Source: Geodermatophilaceae bacterium URHA0031 (lineage in GTDB: Bacteria > Actinomycetota > Actinomycetes > Mycobacteriales > Geodermatophilaceae). From it: a stretch of DNA of 64,000 nucleotides. The notes under the pieces were generated by a model, which worked only from the letters and a program-made list of their open reading frames with translations, did no database searches and was not told where the DNA came from. Shown here one piece after another: positions 28,617-36,891 of the stretch. A program made the position numbers and the translations under genes. The stretch covers positions 62,001 through 126,000 of the forward strand of contig JHVP01000013.1 in NCBI GenBank assembly GCA_000620205.1. The letters are read 5' to 3'. Numbering within the stretch: position 1 is the first letter of the stretch; each line of letters starts with the position of its first letter.

Positions 28617-29225
28617 TCAGGGGGTGCTGGGTGGTGCGGTCCCGGGTGGCCGCTCGCGGGCGGCCTCGGCCCGGGCGTCGTCCTTCTCGCTGTCGATCAG
28701 CTCGGTGAGCCAGCGGACCTCGCGGTCGACGGAGTCCAGACCGTGCCGCTGCAGCTCGAGGGTGTAGCGGTCGAGCTTCTCCTGGGTGCGCCGCAGCGAG
28801 TCCATGAGCCGGTCGCGCTGCCGCTCGACGGTGCGCCGCCGGCCCTCGAGGATGCGCAGCCGGACGTCGGCCGCGGTGTGCCGGAAGAACGCGAGGTGGA
28901 CGCCGAAGCGGCCCTCGTCGTCGTAGGCCTCGGGGCCGGTGGAGCTGACCAGCTCGGCGAACCGCTCCTTGCCCTCGGCGGTGATCGCGTAGACGACCTT
29001 CCCGCGGCGTCCGGTGAGCGCCGGGGCGTCGGCCGGCAGCAGGGCGCGCGGGGTCGGGTCGTCGCTGGCGATCAGCCCGGCGGCCTGCATCCGCTTGAGC
29101 GCCGGGTAGAGCGACCCGTAGGAGATCGACCGGAGCCCACCGAGGACGGCGGCGAGCTCCTTGCGCAGCTCGTAGCCGTGCATGGGCGACTGCTGCAACA
29201 GCCCCAGGATGGCGAACTCGAGCAC
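28617..29225 (-). CDS. PadR-family transcriptional regulator
   Basis: The 202-residue repressor starts [23 protein letters not shown], the PadR winged-helix N-terminus, continues [20 protein letters not shown] and [18 protein letters not shown] (wing), and ends in a long charged coiled-coil dimerisation domain ([19 protein letters not shown]) and a disordered tail. Long PadR-s1-type proteins like this typically sense ligands or stress. The GTG at 29225 has AGGAGG seven bases upstream. A palindromic operator lies 37 bases upstream of the start, so autoregulation is likely; ino1 downstream may be under the same control. Confidence 0.9.
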   Translation of the reverse strand: MLEFAILGLLQQSPMHGYELRKELAAVLGGLRSISYGSLYPALKRMQAAGLIASDDPTPRALLPADAPALTGRRGKVVYAITAEGKERFAELVSSTGPEAYDDEGRFGVHLAFFRHTAADVRLRILEGRRRTVERQRDRLMDSLRRTQEKLDRYTLELQRHGLDSVDREVRWLTELIDSEKDDARAEAARERPPGTAPPSTP

Positions 29226-29261
29226 GACGCCACCTCCTGGTCCCCCGGGTGTCGCCGGATC

Positions 29262-29282
29262 GATGTATCGGTACGATACATC
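29262..29282. promoter_or_regulatory. Palindromic operator upstream of padR
   Basis: The arms GATGTATCG and CGATACATC are perfect inverted repeats around GTA. The motif is AT-rich against its surroundings and has the ATGT...ACAT half-sites known for PadR proteins. Binding by the adjacent PadR is inferred. Confidence 0.75.
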
Positions 29283-29381
29283 CGGGCGCAGCAGTGCGCG
29301 CAACCGGGCGGGCAGCTCACCGCCCGTGCCACGAGCCTCGTGTCGACATCCGGAGAGGGTCCCGGGCAGGGCTCCGTTGCG

Positions 29382-29387
29382 TACATT
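29382..29387 (+). promoter_or_regulatory. Candidate -10 element of the DUF5318 gene
   Basis: TACATT lies exactly six bases before the GTG at 29394 and no ribosome binding site is present, consistent with leaderless transcription. Confidence 0.55.
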
Positions 29388-29393
29388 GGCGCC

Positions 29394-29807
29394 GTGCCCG
29401 GACGACGGTCGGTGGTGGACTACGCGCTGCAGCGGCGCGCACTGCTGGCTGAGGTGCACGCCGGGCGGACCGGGGTGTTCGAGGTCTGCGACGCGAGCCC
29501 GTACCTGTCCCGGGCGGCGAGGTACCACGGTGAGGCGACCGACTCCCCGTGCCCGATCTGCCGCCGTGACCGGCTGACCCTGGTCAGCTACGTCTACGGC
29601 GACGGGCTGGGGCCGGTGTCGGGGCAGGCGAAGACCGGGCGCGAACTGGCCCGGATGGACGCCGCGCAGGACGAGTTCTCCGTGTACACGGTCGAGGTGT
29701 GCCGCGGTTGCGGCTGGAACCACCTCGTCACCTCCTACCTCCTGGGCGCCGAACCGGTCCCGGGACGCGCGCCACGCAGGACCCGCCGCCGGGCGGCGAC
29801 GGAGTAG
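29394..29807 (+). CDS. DUF5318 family zinc-ribbon-like protein
   Basis: Function unknown. The 137-residue protein has two Cys pairs, CPIC in DSPCPICRRDRLTLV and CRGC in VEVCRGCGWNHLVTSYLLG, which together look like a split zinc ribbon, plus a basic C-terminus (RAPRRTRRRAATE). DUF5318 proteins occur at this position, between a padR gene and a class A PBP gene, in many actinobacteria including mycobacteria. The GTG at 29394 is supported by TACATT six bases before it. A role with the downstream PBP is only suggested by conserved neighbourhood. Confidence 0.85.
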   Translation: MPGRRSVVDYALQRRALLAEVHAGRTGVFEVCDASPYLSRAARYHGEATDSPCPICRRDRLTLVSYVYGDGLGPVSGQAKTGRELARMDAAQDEFSVYTVEVCRGCGWNHLVTSYLLGAEPVPGRAPRRTRRRAATE

Positions 29808-29930
29808 TCGCCGCCGGTCCGCCCCTGGCGCGGGCCCGCCGTGGCACACAGCTGAAGACGTCACCCTCAGGGTGCTGGCCTGCGACCACGTCGCGGTCCG
29901 CCTCCCACGACTGCAGGAAGGGGCCACCGC

Positions 29931-32375
29931 GTGCCTCCCCACGACCAGACCGCCCGGGTCGGCTCCGCCGGCTCGGGCCGCCGCCCACCGCAGGCCCGCA
30001 GCGCCGGGTCCGGGAGCAGCGGAGCCGGCGCCGCACGCCGGCCGGCGGCCGGCGGCCGGGCCCGCGCGTCCTCCCCGGCCCGCGCGAGCGGCAGCGGTGG
30101 TGGCGGCGGCCGTCCCCCGGCGAAGCCGCCCACCGGCGGCAGCCGGCCCGGCGGCAGCGGGCGGGGCCGTCCGCCGGGCGGCGGGAAGGGGAAGCGCACC
30201 GGCAAGCAGCGTCGTCGTCGCTGGCTGAAGGTCCTGGTCGGGACGTTCCTGAGCATGCTGGTGCTGCTCGGCGTCTTCGTCGGCGTCGTCTACGCCTCGA
30301 CCGACGTGCCGACGCCGGAGTCGGTGACCAACCAGCAGACGACGATCGTCTACTACTCCGACGGCGTCACCGAGATGGCCCGGCTGGGCAGCGAGAACCG
30401 GATCGAGGTCGGGCTGGACCAGGTCTCCGAGCCGGCGCGGAACGCGATCCTGGCGGCGGAGAACCGGAACTTCTACAACGACCCGGGCATCTCCTTCACC
30501 GGCATCGTCCGGGCGGCCTGGAACAACCTGACCGGCGGCTCGACCCAGGGTGGCTCGACGATCACCCAGCAGTACGTGAAGAACGCCTTCCTGAGCTCGG
30601 ACCAGACGTTCAGCCGCAAGTTCAAGGAGCTCTTCCTCTCCATCAAGCTGGACAACCAGTACTCCAAGGACGAGATCCTGGAGAACTACCTGAACACCAT
30701 CTACTTCGGCCGCGGCGCCTACGGCATCGAGGCGGCGGCGGAGACCTACTTCGGCGTGAAGGCCGCCGACCTCACCGCGGAGCAGGGCGCCGTCCTCGCC
30801 GTCCTGGTGCGCAGCCCGAACTACTACGACCCCGAGTCCAACCCCGAGGAGGCGCAGGACCGCTGGGGCAGGGTGCTGGACGCCATGGTCGAGCAGGGCT
30901 GGGTCCCCGCCGCCGAGCGGACGGCTGCGCAGTACCCGGTCGTGCTCCCGGACGACGGGGCCGGCCTCGGCATCCCCTCGGGCCCGGAGGGGCTCATCGT
31001 GGACCAGGTGCTCGCCGAGCTCGAGGGCTCGTCCTACGGCTACACCGACGTGGAGACGCAGGGGCTCCGGGTGACGACCACGGTGGACAAGCGCTACCAG
31101 GACGCCGCGGTCGCCGCGGTCGACGACGTGATGCAGGGCGAGGACACCGACCTGCTGCGCGAGGCGCTCGTCTCGGTCGACCCCAAGACCGGCGGCGTGC
31201 TGGCCTACTACGGCAACTCCGCGCGCACCAGCGAGGACCCGAACGCCGACACCACGGACTACGCCCAGGCCTACAAGCAGCCGGGTTCGTCGTTCAAGCC
31301 GTACACGCTGGCCACGGCCCTCGGTGAGGGGATCAGCGTCGACGCGCGCCGGGACGGCAGCTCGCCCCAGACCTTCAAGGACCGCACCAAGCCGGTGGTC
31401 AACTCCGGCAACGCCCAGTGCGCTGCCTGCACCTTGAAGGAGGCCATCACCCGGTCGCTGAACACCACCTTCTACGGCCTGGCCTACGAGGTCGGGCCGG
31501 CCAAGGTGGCCGAGACGGCCCGCGCGGCGATGGGCATCGGCGACCAGTGGCCCGACAGCGCCTCGGTGCCCGAGGCGCTGCGCGGCAAGACGTCGCTGGC
31601 CAGCCCGGAGAACGGGCAGACCGGTGGTGCGATCGGGATCGGTGAGTACGAGGTGCGGCCGATCGACCAGGCCGTCGGCTTCGCCACCCTCGCCGCCGGG
31701 GGCGTCTACCACCAGCGGCACTTCGTGGCCCAGGTCGCCGACGGGGAGGGCACGGTGCTGAGGACGGTCGACGGCAGTGAGACCGCCGACCAGGTGATCC
31801 CGGCCGACGTCGCCAGCGACACCACCTTCGCGCTCGAGGGCGTCGCCGCCTACTCCAAGCGCCCGCTGGAGGGGAACCGTCCGGTGGCCAGCAAGACCGG
31901 CACGCAGGGGCTGAACGCCACCGACAACTCCGACGCCTGGATGGTCGGGTACACCCCGTCGATCTCCACCGCGGTGTGGATGGGCAGCCAGGGTCTCGCG
32001 CCCATCACGAACGTCCAGGGCAAGATCATCTACGGCTCCGGCCTGCCGGGGCAGATCTGGCAGGAGTACATGGACAGCGTGCTCGACGGCACACCCGAGG
32101 AGCCGCTGCCCGCCAAGGCGATCATCAAGGGCGACAAGGGCAAGGGGGTCGCCGTGGAGACCTCCCGGGCCCCGGCTCGTACCGCCAGCCAGGCTCCGGC
32201 CACGACCGCCCCCGCGCCCGAGACGTCGAGCCAGGCCCCCGCCACCCCGGTGCAGCCCCAGCCGACCGAGAGCTCCCCACCGGAGCAGCCGGTGCCCTCG
32301 CAGCCGACGGACTCGGTGACGCCTCCCCCGTCAGCGCCCGGGGGCGTGCCGATACCGGGCCAGCCCACCCGGTGA
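29931..32375 (+). CDS. ponA: Bifunctional class A penicillin-binding protein (PonA-like)
   Basis: The enzyme polymerises glycan strands and crosslinks peptides. The 814-residue protein has a cytoplasmic Pro/Gly/Arg-rich region (1-95), one membrane helix (VLVGTFLSMLVLLGVFVGVVYA), a GT51 glycosyltransferase domain with catalytic Glu in AAENRNFYNDPG (about 177) and QGGSTITQQYVKNAFL, and a transpeptidase with SSFK (about 451-454), SLN in TRSLNTTFYG, and KTG in ASKTGTQGL. The C-terminal 80 residues are a Pro/Thr/Gln-rich tail with no PASTA domain. The GTG at 29931 follows AGGAAGGGG. The stop overlaps the next gene (GTGA). Confidence 0.95.
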   Translation: MPPHDQTARVGSAGSGRRPPQARSAGSGSSGAGAARRPAAGGRARASSPARASGSGGGGGRPPAKPPTGGSRPGGSGRGRPPGGGKGKRTGKQRRRRWLKVLVGTFLSMLVLLGVFVGVVYASTDVPTPESVTNQQTTIVYYSDGVTEMARLGSENRIEVGLDQVSEPARNAILAAENRNFYNDPGISFTGIVRAAWNNLTGGSTQGGSTITQQYVKNAFLSSDQTFSRKFKELFLSIKLDNQYSKDEILENYLNTIYFGRGAYGIEAAAETYFGVKAADLTAEQGAVLAVLVRSPNYYDPESNPEEAQDRWGRVLDAMVEQGWVPAAERTAAQYPVVLPDDGAGLGIPSGPEGLIVDQVLAELEGSSYGYTDVETQGLRVTTTVDKRYQDAAVAAVDDVMQGEDTDLLREALVSVDPKTGGVLAYYGNSARTSEDPNADTTDYAQAYKQPGSSFKPYTLATALGEGISVDARRDGSSPQTFKDRTKPVVNSGNAQCAACTLKEAITRSLNTTFYGLAYEVGPAKVAETARAAMGIGDQWPDSASVPEALRGKTSLASPENGQTGGAIGIGEYEVRPIDQAVGFATLAAGGVYHQRHFVAQVADGEGTVLRTVDGSETADQVIPADVASDTTFALEGVAAYSKRPLEGNRPVASKTGTQGLNATDNSDAWMVGYTPSISTAVWMGSQGLAPITNVQGKIIYGSGLPGQIWQEYMDSVLDGTPEEPLPAKAIIKGDKGKGVAVETSRAPARTASQAPATTAPAPETSSQAPATPVQPQPTESSPPEQPVPSQPTDSVTPPPSAPGGVPIPGQPTR

Positions 32376-33916
32376 GCGGAACACCGACGGGCCCGTCCGT
32401 CCCGGCCGACCAGCCGAGGGGCGGGCCCGAGGTGTCCGCCCCGCCGCAGGTGGCCGCGCCGCCCTGGCCGGACCGCGTGGTCCCCACCTGGACCGACCCG
32501 GTCGCCGTCCAGGCCAGCGAGGCCGTGGGCGGCCCGTGGGGCCGGCACGCCGTCACCGGACGGGCGCTGTTCTGGACGCCCCTGCGGATCTGCCTGCTGT
32601 TCGCCGTGGTGGTGCTGAGCGTCGCCTGGGCCAAGCAGGCGCCCTGCGCGAACGGCGACTGGAGCGGGTCCAAGCAGTACACGCACCTCTGCTACAACGA
32701 CGCCGTCCCGCTGTTCGGCATCCACGGGCTGTCCACCGGCGAGGTGCCCTACCTCGACTCCGCCGTCGAGTACCCGGTGCTCACCGGCGGGCTGATGCAG
32801 CTGGCGGCGGTGATCGGCCGCGGCTACGACGGGCTGGCCGCCGGGGGCGCACTGCTGCCGGAGCCGGTGCCGGTCCAGACGTACTACGTCGTCACCTGCC
32901 TGCTGCTCTCGGTGCTGGCGCTGCTGGTCACCCGCGGGGTGCTGGGGCTGACCGGCCGCCGGCCCTGGGACGCCGCGATGGTCGGCCTGTCCCCCGTGCT
33001 GCTCTTCTACGCCTTCACCAACTGGGACCTGCTCGCCGTCGCGCTGACCACGCTGGGCATGTGGGCCTGGGCGCGGCAGCGCCCGGTGGTGGCCGGGCTG
33101 CTCCTCGGACTGGGGATCGCGGCCAAGCTCTACCCGGTGCTGGTCCTCGGCGTGCTGCTGGTGCTCTGCCTGCGGGCCGGCCGGCTCCGGCCGTGGCTGA
33201 CGACGACGGTCACCGCGGGGGTGGCCTGGCTGGTGGTCGACCTGCCGATCGCCGTCCTCGCGCCGGCGAACTGGGCCCGCTTCTTCGAGCTGAACGGCAG
33301 CCGCCCGGCGAACCCGGAGAGCATCTGGGCGATCGCGCTGCACTTCTTCCCGGGCTTCCTGGACGGGCCGCTGGCCGAGGGGGAGAGCCCCACGGTGCTC
33401 AACGCGACCGTCGCCGTCCTGCTGGTGCTGTGCGCAGCCGGGGTCGGCTGGCTGGCGCTGGCCGCGCCGCTGCGCCCGCGGCTGCCGCAGCTGGCCTTCC
33501 TGCTGGTCGCGGCCTTCCTGCTGGTGAACAAGGTGTACAGCCCCCAGTACGCGTTGTGGCTGCTCCCGCTGGCGGTGCTGGCCAGGCCGCGGTGGCGCTC
33601 GCTGCTGCTGTGGCAGGCGACCGAGGCGCTGGTCTGGACGCTGACGATGCTGTACTACCTGGGCGCGGACCACCGTGGTGTCGACGTCGAGTGGTTCTAC
33701 CTCGCCGTCGGCCTGCGGGACGCGGCCCTGGTGCTGCTGATGGCGCTGGTCGTGCGCGAGGTCTGGTACCCCGACACCGACCTGGTGCGCCGCAGCTGGC
33801 CGGGCACCGACGACCCCGCCGGGGGTGTGCTGGACCACGCACCTGACCGGTTCACGATGCCTGGCCGGCGTCAGCCGGCCAGCGCCTCGCGGAGCAGCGA
33901 GATCTCCTCGGCGTGA
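32372..33916 (+). CDS. GT87-like polyprenol-phosphate glycosyltransferase (membrane)
   Basis: The 514-residue integral membrane protein has about 10-12 hydrophobic helices after a soluble Pro-rich N-terminus of about 65 residues. Its first outer loop contains YLDSAVEYPVLTGGLMQ; an acidic residue in this loop (near EYP) is typical of GT-C enzymes such as alpha-mannosyltransferases of DUF2029/GT87. The segment VNKVYSPQYALWLLPLAVLA is also family-like. Substrates are unknown; lipomannan or wall glycan synthesis is plausible. It is coupled to ponA by a GTGA overlap, as in mycobacteria. Its end overlaps the convergent nfo gene by 46 bases. Confidence 0.82.
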   Translation: MSGTPTGPSVPADQPRGGPEVSAPPQVAAPPWPDRVVPTWTDPVAVQASEAVGGPWGRHAVTGRALFWTPLRICLLFAVVVLSVAWAKQAPCANGDWSGSKQYTHLCYNDAVPLFGIHGLSTGEVPYLDSAVEYPVLTGGLMQLAAVIGRGYDGLAAGGALLPEPVPVQTYYVVTCLLLSVLALLVTRGVLGLTGRRPWDAAMVGLSPVLLFYAFTNWDLLAVALTTLGMWAWARQRPVVAGLLLGLGIAAKLYPVLVLGVLLVLCLRAGRLRPWLTTTVTAGVAWLVVDLPIAVLAPANWARFFELNGSRPANPESIWAIALHFFPGFLDGPLAEGESPTVLNATVAVLLVLCAAGVGWLALAAPLRPRLPQLAFLLVAAFLLVNKVYSPQYALWLLPLAVLARPRWRSLLLWQATEALVWTLTMLYYLGADHRGVDVEWFYLAVGLRDAALVLLMALVVREVWYPDTDLVRRSWPGTDDPAGGVLDHAPDRFTMPGRRQPASASRSSEISSA

Positions 33917-34686
33917 CCGGCCGCGTCGCCCGGCGTCTCCAGCACGACCGGCGCCCCGGCGGCGCGGGCCACACCGACCAGCAGCTCCAGCGGGATCTCC
34001 CCCGCACCCAGCGGGGCGTGCCGGTCCCGGCCCGAACCTGCCGGGTCACGGCTGTTGTTGAGGTGCACCAGGTCGATCCGCCCGGTGATGGCCCGGACGT
34101 CGTCCACCACCCGGGTGAGGTCCCACCCGGCGCACCAGGCGTGGCAGGTGTCGAGCACGAAACCGGCACCGAACTCGCCGACGGCCTCCCAGAGCCGGGC
34201 GACGGCGTCGAGCTCGCGGGCCATGGCGTTGTCCCCGCCGGCGGTGTTCTCGATCAGCACCGGGATGCCGAAGCCGCCGTCCTCCGCCTGCCGCGCGAAG
34301 GTTTTGCGCCAGTTGTCGACGCCCGCGGCCGGGTCGTCCGCGGCCAGGACGTGACCGCCGTGCACGACCATGCCCCGCGCACCGACGGCGGCGGAGGCGG
34401 CTGCGTGCTGGCCGAGCAGCTTGCGGCTGGGGATGCGGATCCGGTTGTTGGTCGAGGCGACGTTGAGCACGTAGGGGGCGTGCACGAACACGGCGACGTC
34501 GGAGGCCAGCAGCGCCTCGGCGTCCGGGCGCGGCTTCGGGGCCTTCCAGCCCTGCGGGTCGGCCAGGAACACCTGGACGGCGTCGGCGTCCACCTCCGCC
34601 GCCCGGGCCAGCGGGCCGCCCGCGTCGAGCTCGTTGTCCTCGGTCAGGCCCGGTCCGACGTGCACGCCGATCAGCTGGTCAGCCAC
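33871..34686 (-). CDS. nfo: Endonuclease IV (AP endonuclease, Nfo family)
   Basis: The enzyme cuts DNA at abasic sites through a trinuclear zinc TIM barrel. The 271-residue protein shows the expected ligands: His in [12 protein letters not shown], His in [10 protein letters not shown], Glu in [10 protein letters not shown], Asp/His in [14 protein letters not shown], and His in [27 protein letters not shown], which also contains the DRH metal motif. The GTG at 34686 has TAGGGT (34699-34694) seven bases upstream and no ribosome site, so it is probably leaderless. It is divergent from the rpsF operon. Confidence 0.9.
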   Translation of the reverse strand: MADQLIGVHVGPGLTEDNELDAGGPLARAAEVDADAVQVFLADPQGWKAPKPRPDAEALLASDVAVFVHAPYVLNVASTNNRIRIPSRKLLGQHAAASAAVGARGMVVHGGHVLAADDPAAGVDNWRKTFARQAEDGGFGIPVLIENTAGGDNAMARELDAVARLWEAVGEFGAGFVLDTCHAWCAGWDLTRVVDDVRAITGRIDLVHLNNSRDPAGSGRDRHAPLGAGEIPLELLVGVARAAGAPVVLETPGDAAGHAEEISLLREALAG

Positions 34687-34693
34687 CCGCGCG

Positions 34694-34699
34694 ACCCTA
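34694..34699 (-). promoter_or_regulatory. Candidate -10 element of nfo
   Basis: TAGGGT on the minus strand lies seven bases before the nfo GTG; the rpsF -10 faces the opposite way 15 bases further on. Confidence 0.5.
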
Positions 34700-34713
34700 C
34701 CGACCGCCGCTGG

Positions 34714-34719
34714 TAGCCT
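34714..34719 (+). promoter_or_regulatory. Candidate -10 element of the rpsF-ssb-rpsR-rplI operon
   Basis: TAGCCT lies about 123 bases before the rpsF start. The resulting leader could carry an S6:S18 autoregulatory structure, as in other bacteria; short GC-rich stems are visible (GCAG/CTGC near 34798-34810), but I cannot confirm the motif. Confidence 0.4.
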
Positions 34720-34841
34720 GGAGGGTGCGCGTCCCGTCCGATCCCGCTCCCGTGGGTCATCGCCGGGGCGTGCGACGCGTGTACGACCCTCCTGCTGCAG
34801 ATGTACTGCGGCCGCTGAGACCAGAGGAGGTGGGGTTCTCC

Positions 34842-35129
34842 GTGCGTCACTACGAACTGATGATCATCCTCGATCCCGAGCTCGAGGAGCGGACCATCGC
34901 TCCCAGCCTGGACCGTTTCCTGACCGTCGTCACCAACTCCGGTGGCACCGTCAAGACCGAGATCTGGGGCCGCCGTCGGCTGTCCTACGAGATCAAGAAG
35001 AACGTCGAGGGCATCTACGCCATCGTCGACATCAACGCCGAGCCCGCCGCGGTGGCCGAGCTGGACCGTCAGCTCAACCTCAACGAGTCGGTGCTGCGCA
35101 CCAAGCTGATGCGGCCCGAGGCGCACTGA
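34842..35129 (+). CDS. rpsF: 30S ribosomal protein S6
   Basis: S6 pairs with S18 on the small-subunit platform. The 95-residue product [17 protein letters not shown]... with [22 protein letters not shown] spans the whole family. The GTG at 34842 is preceded by AGAGGAGG (34823-34830), a somewhat long spacing of 11; an in-frame upstream extension is leader sequence. First gene of rpsF-ssb-rpsR-rplI, the standard bacterial order. Confidence 0.96.
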   Translation: MRHYELMIILDPELEERTIAPSLDRFLTVVTNSGGTVKTEIWGRRRLSYEIKKNVEGIYAIVDINAEPAAVAELDRQLNLNESVLRTKLMRPEAH

Positions 35130-35131
35130 CC

Positions 35132-35629
35132 GTGGCCGGCGAGACCGTCATCACCGTCATCGGCAACCTGACGGCCGACCCGGAACTGCGGTTCACGCCG
35201 TCCGGCGCCGCCGTCGCCAACTTCACCGTGGCCTCGACGCCCCGCACCTTCGACCGTCAGTCGCAGGAGTGGAAGGACGGCGAGGCGCTGTTCCTCCGGT
35301 GCAACGTGTGGCGTCAGGCGGCGGAGAACGTCGCCGAGTCGCTCACCCGCGGCTCGCGCGTCATCGTCTCCGGTCGGCTGAAGCAGCGTTCCTTTGACAC
35401 GAAGGAAGGCGAGAAGCGCACCGTCATCGAGCTCGAGGTCGACGAGATCGGCCCCTCGCTCCGCTACGCCACGGCCAAGGTCACCCGCGCTGCCCGCAGC
35501 GAGGGCGGCGGCGGTGGGTTCGGCGGCAGCGGTGGCGGCGGTGGCGGTGGCGGTGGCGGCTTCTCCGGCGGCGGAGCGAGCGACCCCTGGTCGACCCCGC
35601 CGGCGTCCTCCGACGAACCTCCTTTCTGA
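35132..35629 (+). CDS. ssb: Single-stranded DNA-binding protein
   Basis: SSB coats single-stranded DNA during replication and repair. The OB-fold is residues 1-115 ([22 protein letters not shown], then [32 protein letters not shown]). A very Gly-rich linker (with [13 protein letters not shown]) is followed by the acidic tip DEPPF, a variant of the DDDIPF tail that recruits repair proteins. 165 residues. The GTG at 35132 is two bases after the rpsF stop. Confidence 0.95.
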   Translation: MAGETVITVIGNLTADPELRFTPSGAAVANFTVASTPRTFDRQSQEWKDGEALFLRCNVWRQAAENVAESLTRGSRVIVSGRLKQRSFDTKEGEKRTVIELEVDEIGPSLRYATAKVTRAARSEGGGGGFGGSGGGGGGGGGGFSGGGASDPWSTPPASSDEPPF

Positions 35630-35650
35630 TCCCCCTCTCTGGAGAACCCA

Positions 35651-35887
35651 GTGCCCAAGCCCCCCATCCGCAAGGTCAAGAAGAAGGTCTGCCAGTTCTG
35701 CAAGGACAAGGCGACCTACATCGACTACAAGGACACCACCCTGCTGCGGAAGTTCATCTCCGACCGCGGCAAGATCCGTGCCCGCCGCGTCAGCGGCAAC
35801 TGCAGCCAGCACCAGCGTGACGTCGCCGTGGCCGTGAAGAACAGCCGCGAGATGGCACTGCTGCCCTACACCTCGACGGCGCGCTGA
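35651..35887 (+). CDS. rpsR: 30S ribosomal protein S18 (Cys-containing form)
   Basis: The 78-residue S18 has a VCQFCKDK pair and GNCSQHQRD, i.e. the CxxC...CxxH arrangement of the zinc-binding (C+) S18 type. Many actinobacteria have a second Cys-less paralogue elsewhere for zinc limitation; that gene would lie outside this window. The GTG at 35651 follows GGAGAA. It is 21 bases after ssb and precedes rplI by 2 bases. Confidence 0.95.
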   Translation: MPKPPIRKVKKKVCQFCKDKATYIDYKDTTLLRKFISDRGKIRARRVSGNCSQHQRDVAVAVKNSREMALLPYTSTAR

Positions 35888-35889
35888 TC

Positions 35890-36345
35890 ATGAGTGCATC
35901 GAAGCTGATCCTGACCCAGGAGGTCACCGGCCTCGGTTCCGCCGGGGACACCGTCGAGGTGAAGGGCGGGTACGCCCGCAACTACCTCCTGCCCCGCGGG
36001 CTGGCCATCGTGGCCACCCGTGGTGCCGAGAAGCAGGTCACCAGCCTGCGCCGGGCCCGCGCGGCCCGCGACGTGCGCTCCCTCGAGGAGGCGCAGGCGG
36101 TCGCCGCCCGCCTGTCCGGTCTCACCGTGACGCTGCCCGCCCGCTCGGGTGACGGTGGCCGCCTCTTCGGGCGGATCACCACCGCCGACGTCGCCGCTGC
36201 GGTCACCGCTGCCGGCGGCCCGGAGCTCGACCGTCGCCGGATCGAGCTGCCCAGCAGCATCAAGAGCGTCGGCACCCACACCGTCACGGTGCGGGTCCAC
36301 CCGGAGGTCTCCGTCCCGGTCACCCTGGACGTCGTCGCCGGCTGA
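35890..36345 (+). CDS. rplI: 50S ribosomal protein L9
   Basis: The 151-residue L9 has the N-terminal domain SKLILTQEVTGLGSAGDTVEVKGGYARNYLLPRGLA, the connecting helix, and the C-terminal domain with LFGRITTADVAAAV and IELPSSIKSVGTHTVTVRVHPEVSV, so it is complete. It ends the rpsF operon and is followed by a strong hairpin terminator. Confidence 0.96.
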   Translation: MSASKLILTQEVTGLGSAGDTVEVKGGYARNYLLPRGLAIVATRGAEKQVTSLRRARAARDVRSLEEAQAVAARLSGLTVTLPARSGDGGRLFGRITTADVAAAVTAAGGPELDRRRIELPSSIKSVGTHTVTVRVHPEVSVPVTLDVVAG

Positions 36346-36358
36346 TCCACAGCAGGGC

Positions 36359-36398
36359 CCACGAGGGGCGTCGGACTCCGGTCCGGCGCCCCTCGTGG
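36359..36398 (+). terminator. Terminator of the rpsF-rplI operon
   Basis: An 18-bp hairpin: CCACGAGGGGCG (36359-36370) pairs with CGCCCCTCGTGG (36387-36398), continued inward by CGGAC/GTCCG across one T-G wobble to a TCCG loop. It lies 14 bases after the rplI stop. Confidence 0.9.
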
Positions 36399-36723
36399 CA
36401 TTCCGGGACGGTGGTCACCGTCGCGCCGTGTCGACTCCGGCAGGCGGACGGCAGGTGAACGGCCGCCTGCTCCGGGCGTGGGGGGCCGGCGCCGCCCGGA
36501 GCGGTCGGTGACGGCCCGCCGACCTCGTGCCCACCCGACGTGACGCGTGTGACCTGCGGGGACTCCGCGACACGCCCGGGTGTGCAGATCGTCGACGACG
36601 GGCCGATTTTCTCCTGTCCACACCCCGGGAGAGACCTGATCGCAGGTGACGGGCGGGTGGCGACGACGCGACGGGCGTGCGTCCCCCGCCGTCTCCACAC
36701 GGTGACCGGCTCTGTCCACCGAC

Positions 36724-36732
36724 TTGTCCACA
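36724..36732 (+). promoter_or_regulatory. Consensus DnaA box upstream of dnaB
   Basis: TTGTCCACA is a perfect match to the GC-rich-actinobacterial DnaA box and is better than any box in the presumed origin. Two near matches lie within 110 bases upstream. Confidence 0.7.
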
Positions 36733-36845
36733 AGTTGTGCAGATCGGCGTGCACAGCGGTGTTGGACGGACCCCCACCGGGCTTCCTACGGTCATCCCCA
36801 GCCACCGCCGGGCGCGGACTGTCAGCGCCCGGTGGTAGCTGTTGT

Positions 36846-36861
36846 GCGAACAGTTGTTCGA
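36846..36861 (+). promoter_or_regulatory. SOS (LexA) box candidate upstream of dnaB
   Basis: GCGAACAGTTGTTCGA matches the mycobacterial-type SOS box TCGAAC-N4-GTTCGA at 11 of 12 defined positions and lies 30 bases before the dnaB start, where LexA would block transcription. Confidence 0.72.
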
Positions 36862-36891
36862 ACTGGGCGCGAAGAGCAAGGGGATTCCAGC

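Larger units (their letters stand above)
36346..36891. promoter_or_regulatory. rplI-dnaB intergenic region: terminator, DnaA boxes and SOS-type box
   Basis: This 546-bp gap holds no convincing gene. After the rplI terminator it contains an exact actinobacterial DnaA box TTGTCCACA (36724-36732), inside the palindrome ACTTGTCCACAAGT, with CTGTCCACA at 36614-36622 and CTGTCCACC at 36712-36720. Closer to dnaB a LexA-like box lies at 36846-36861. The arrangement suggests that both DnaA and the SOS system may influence dnaB expression. Confidence 0.6.
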
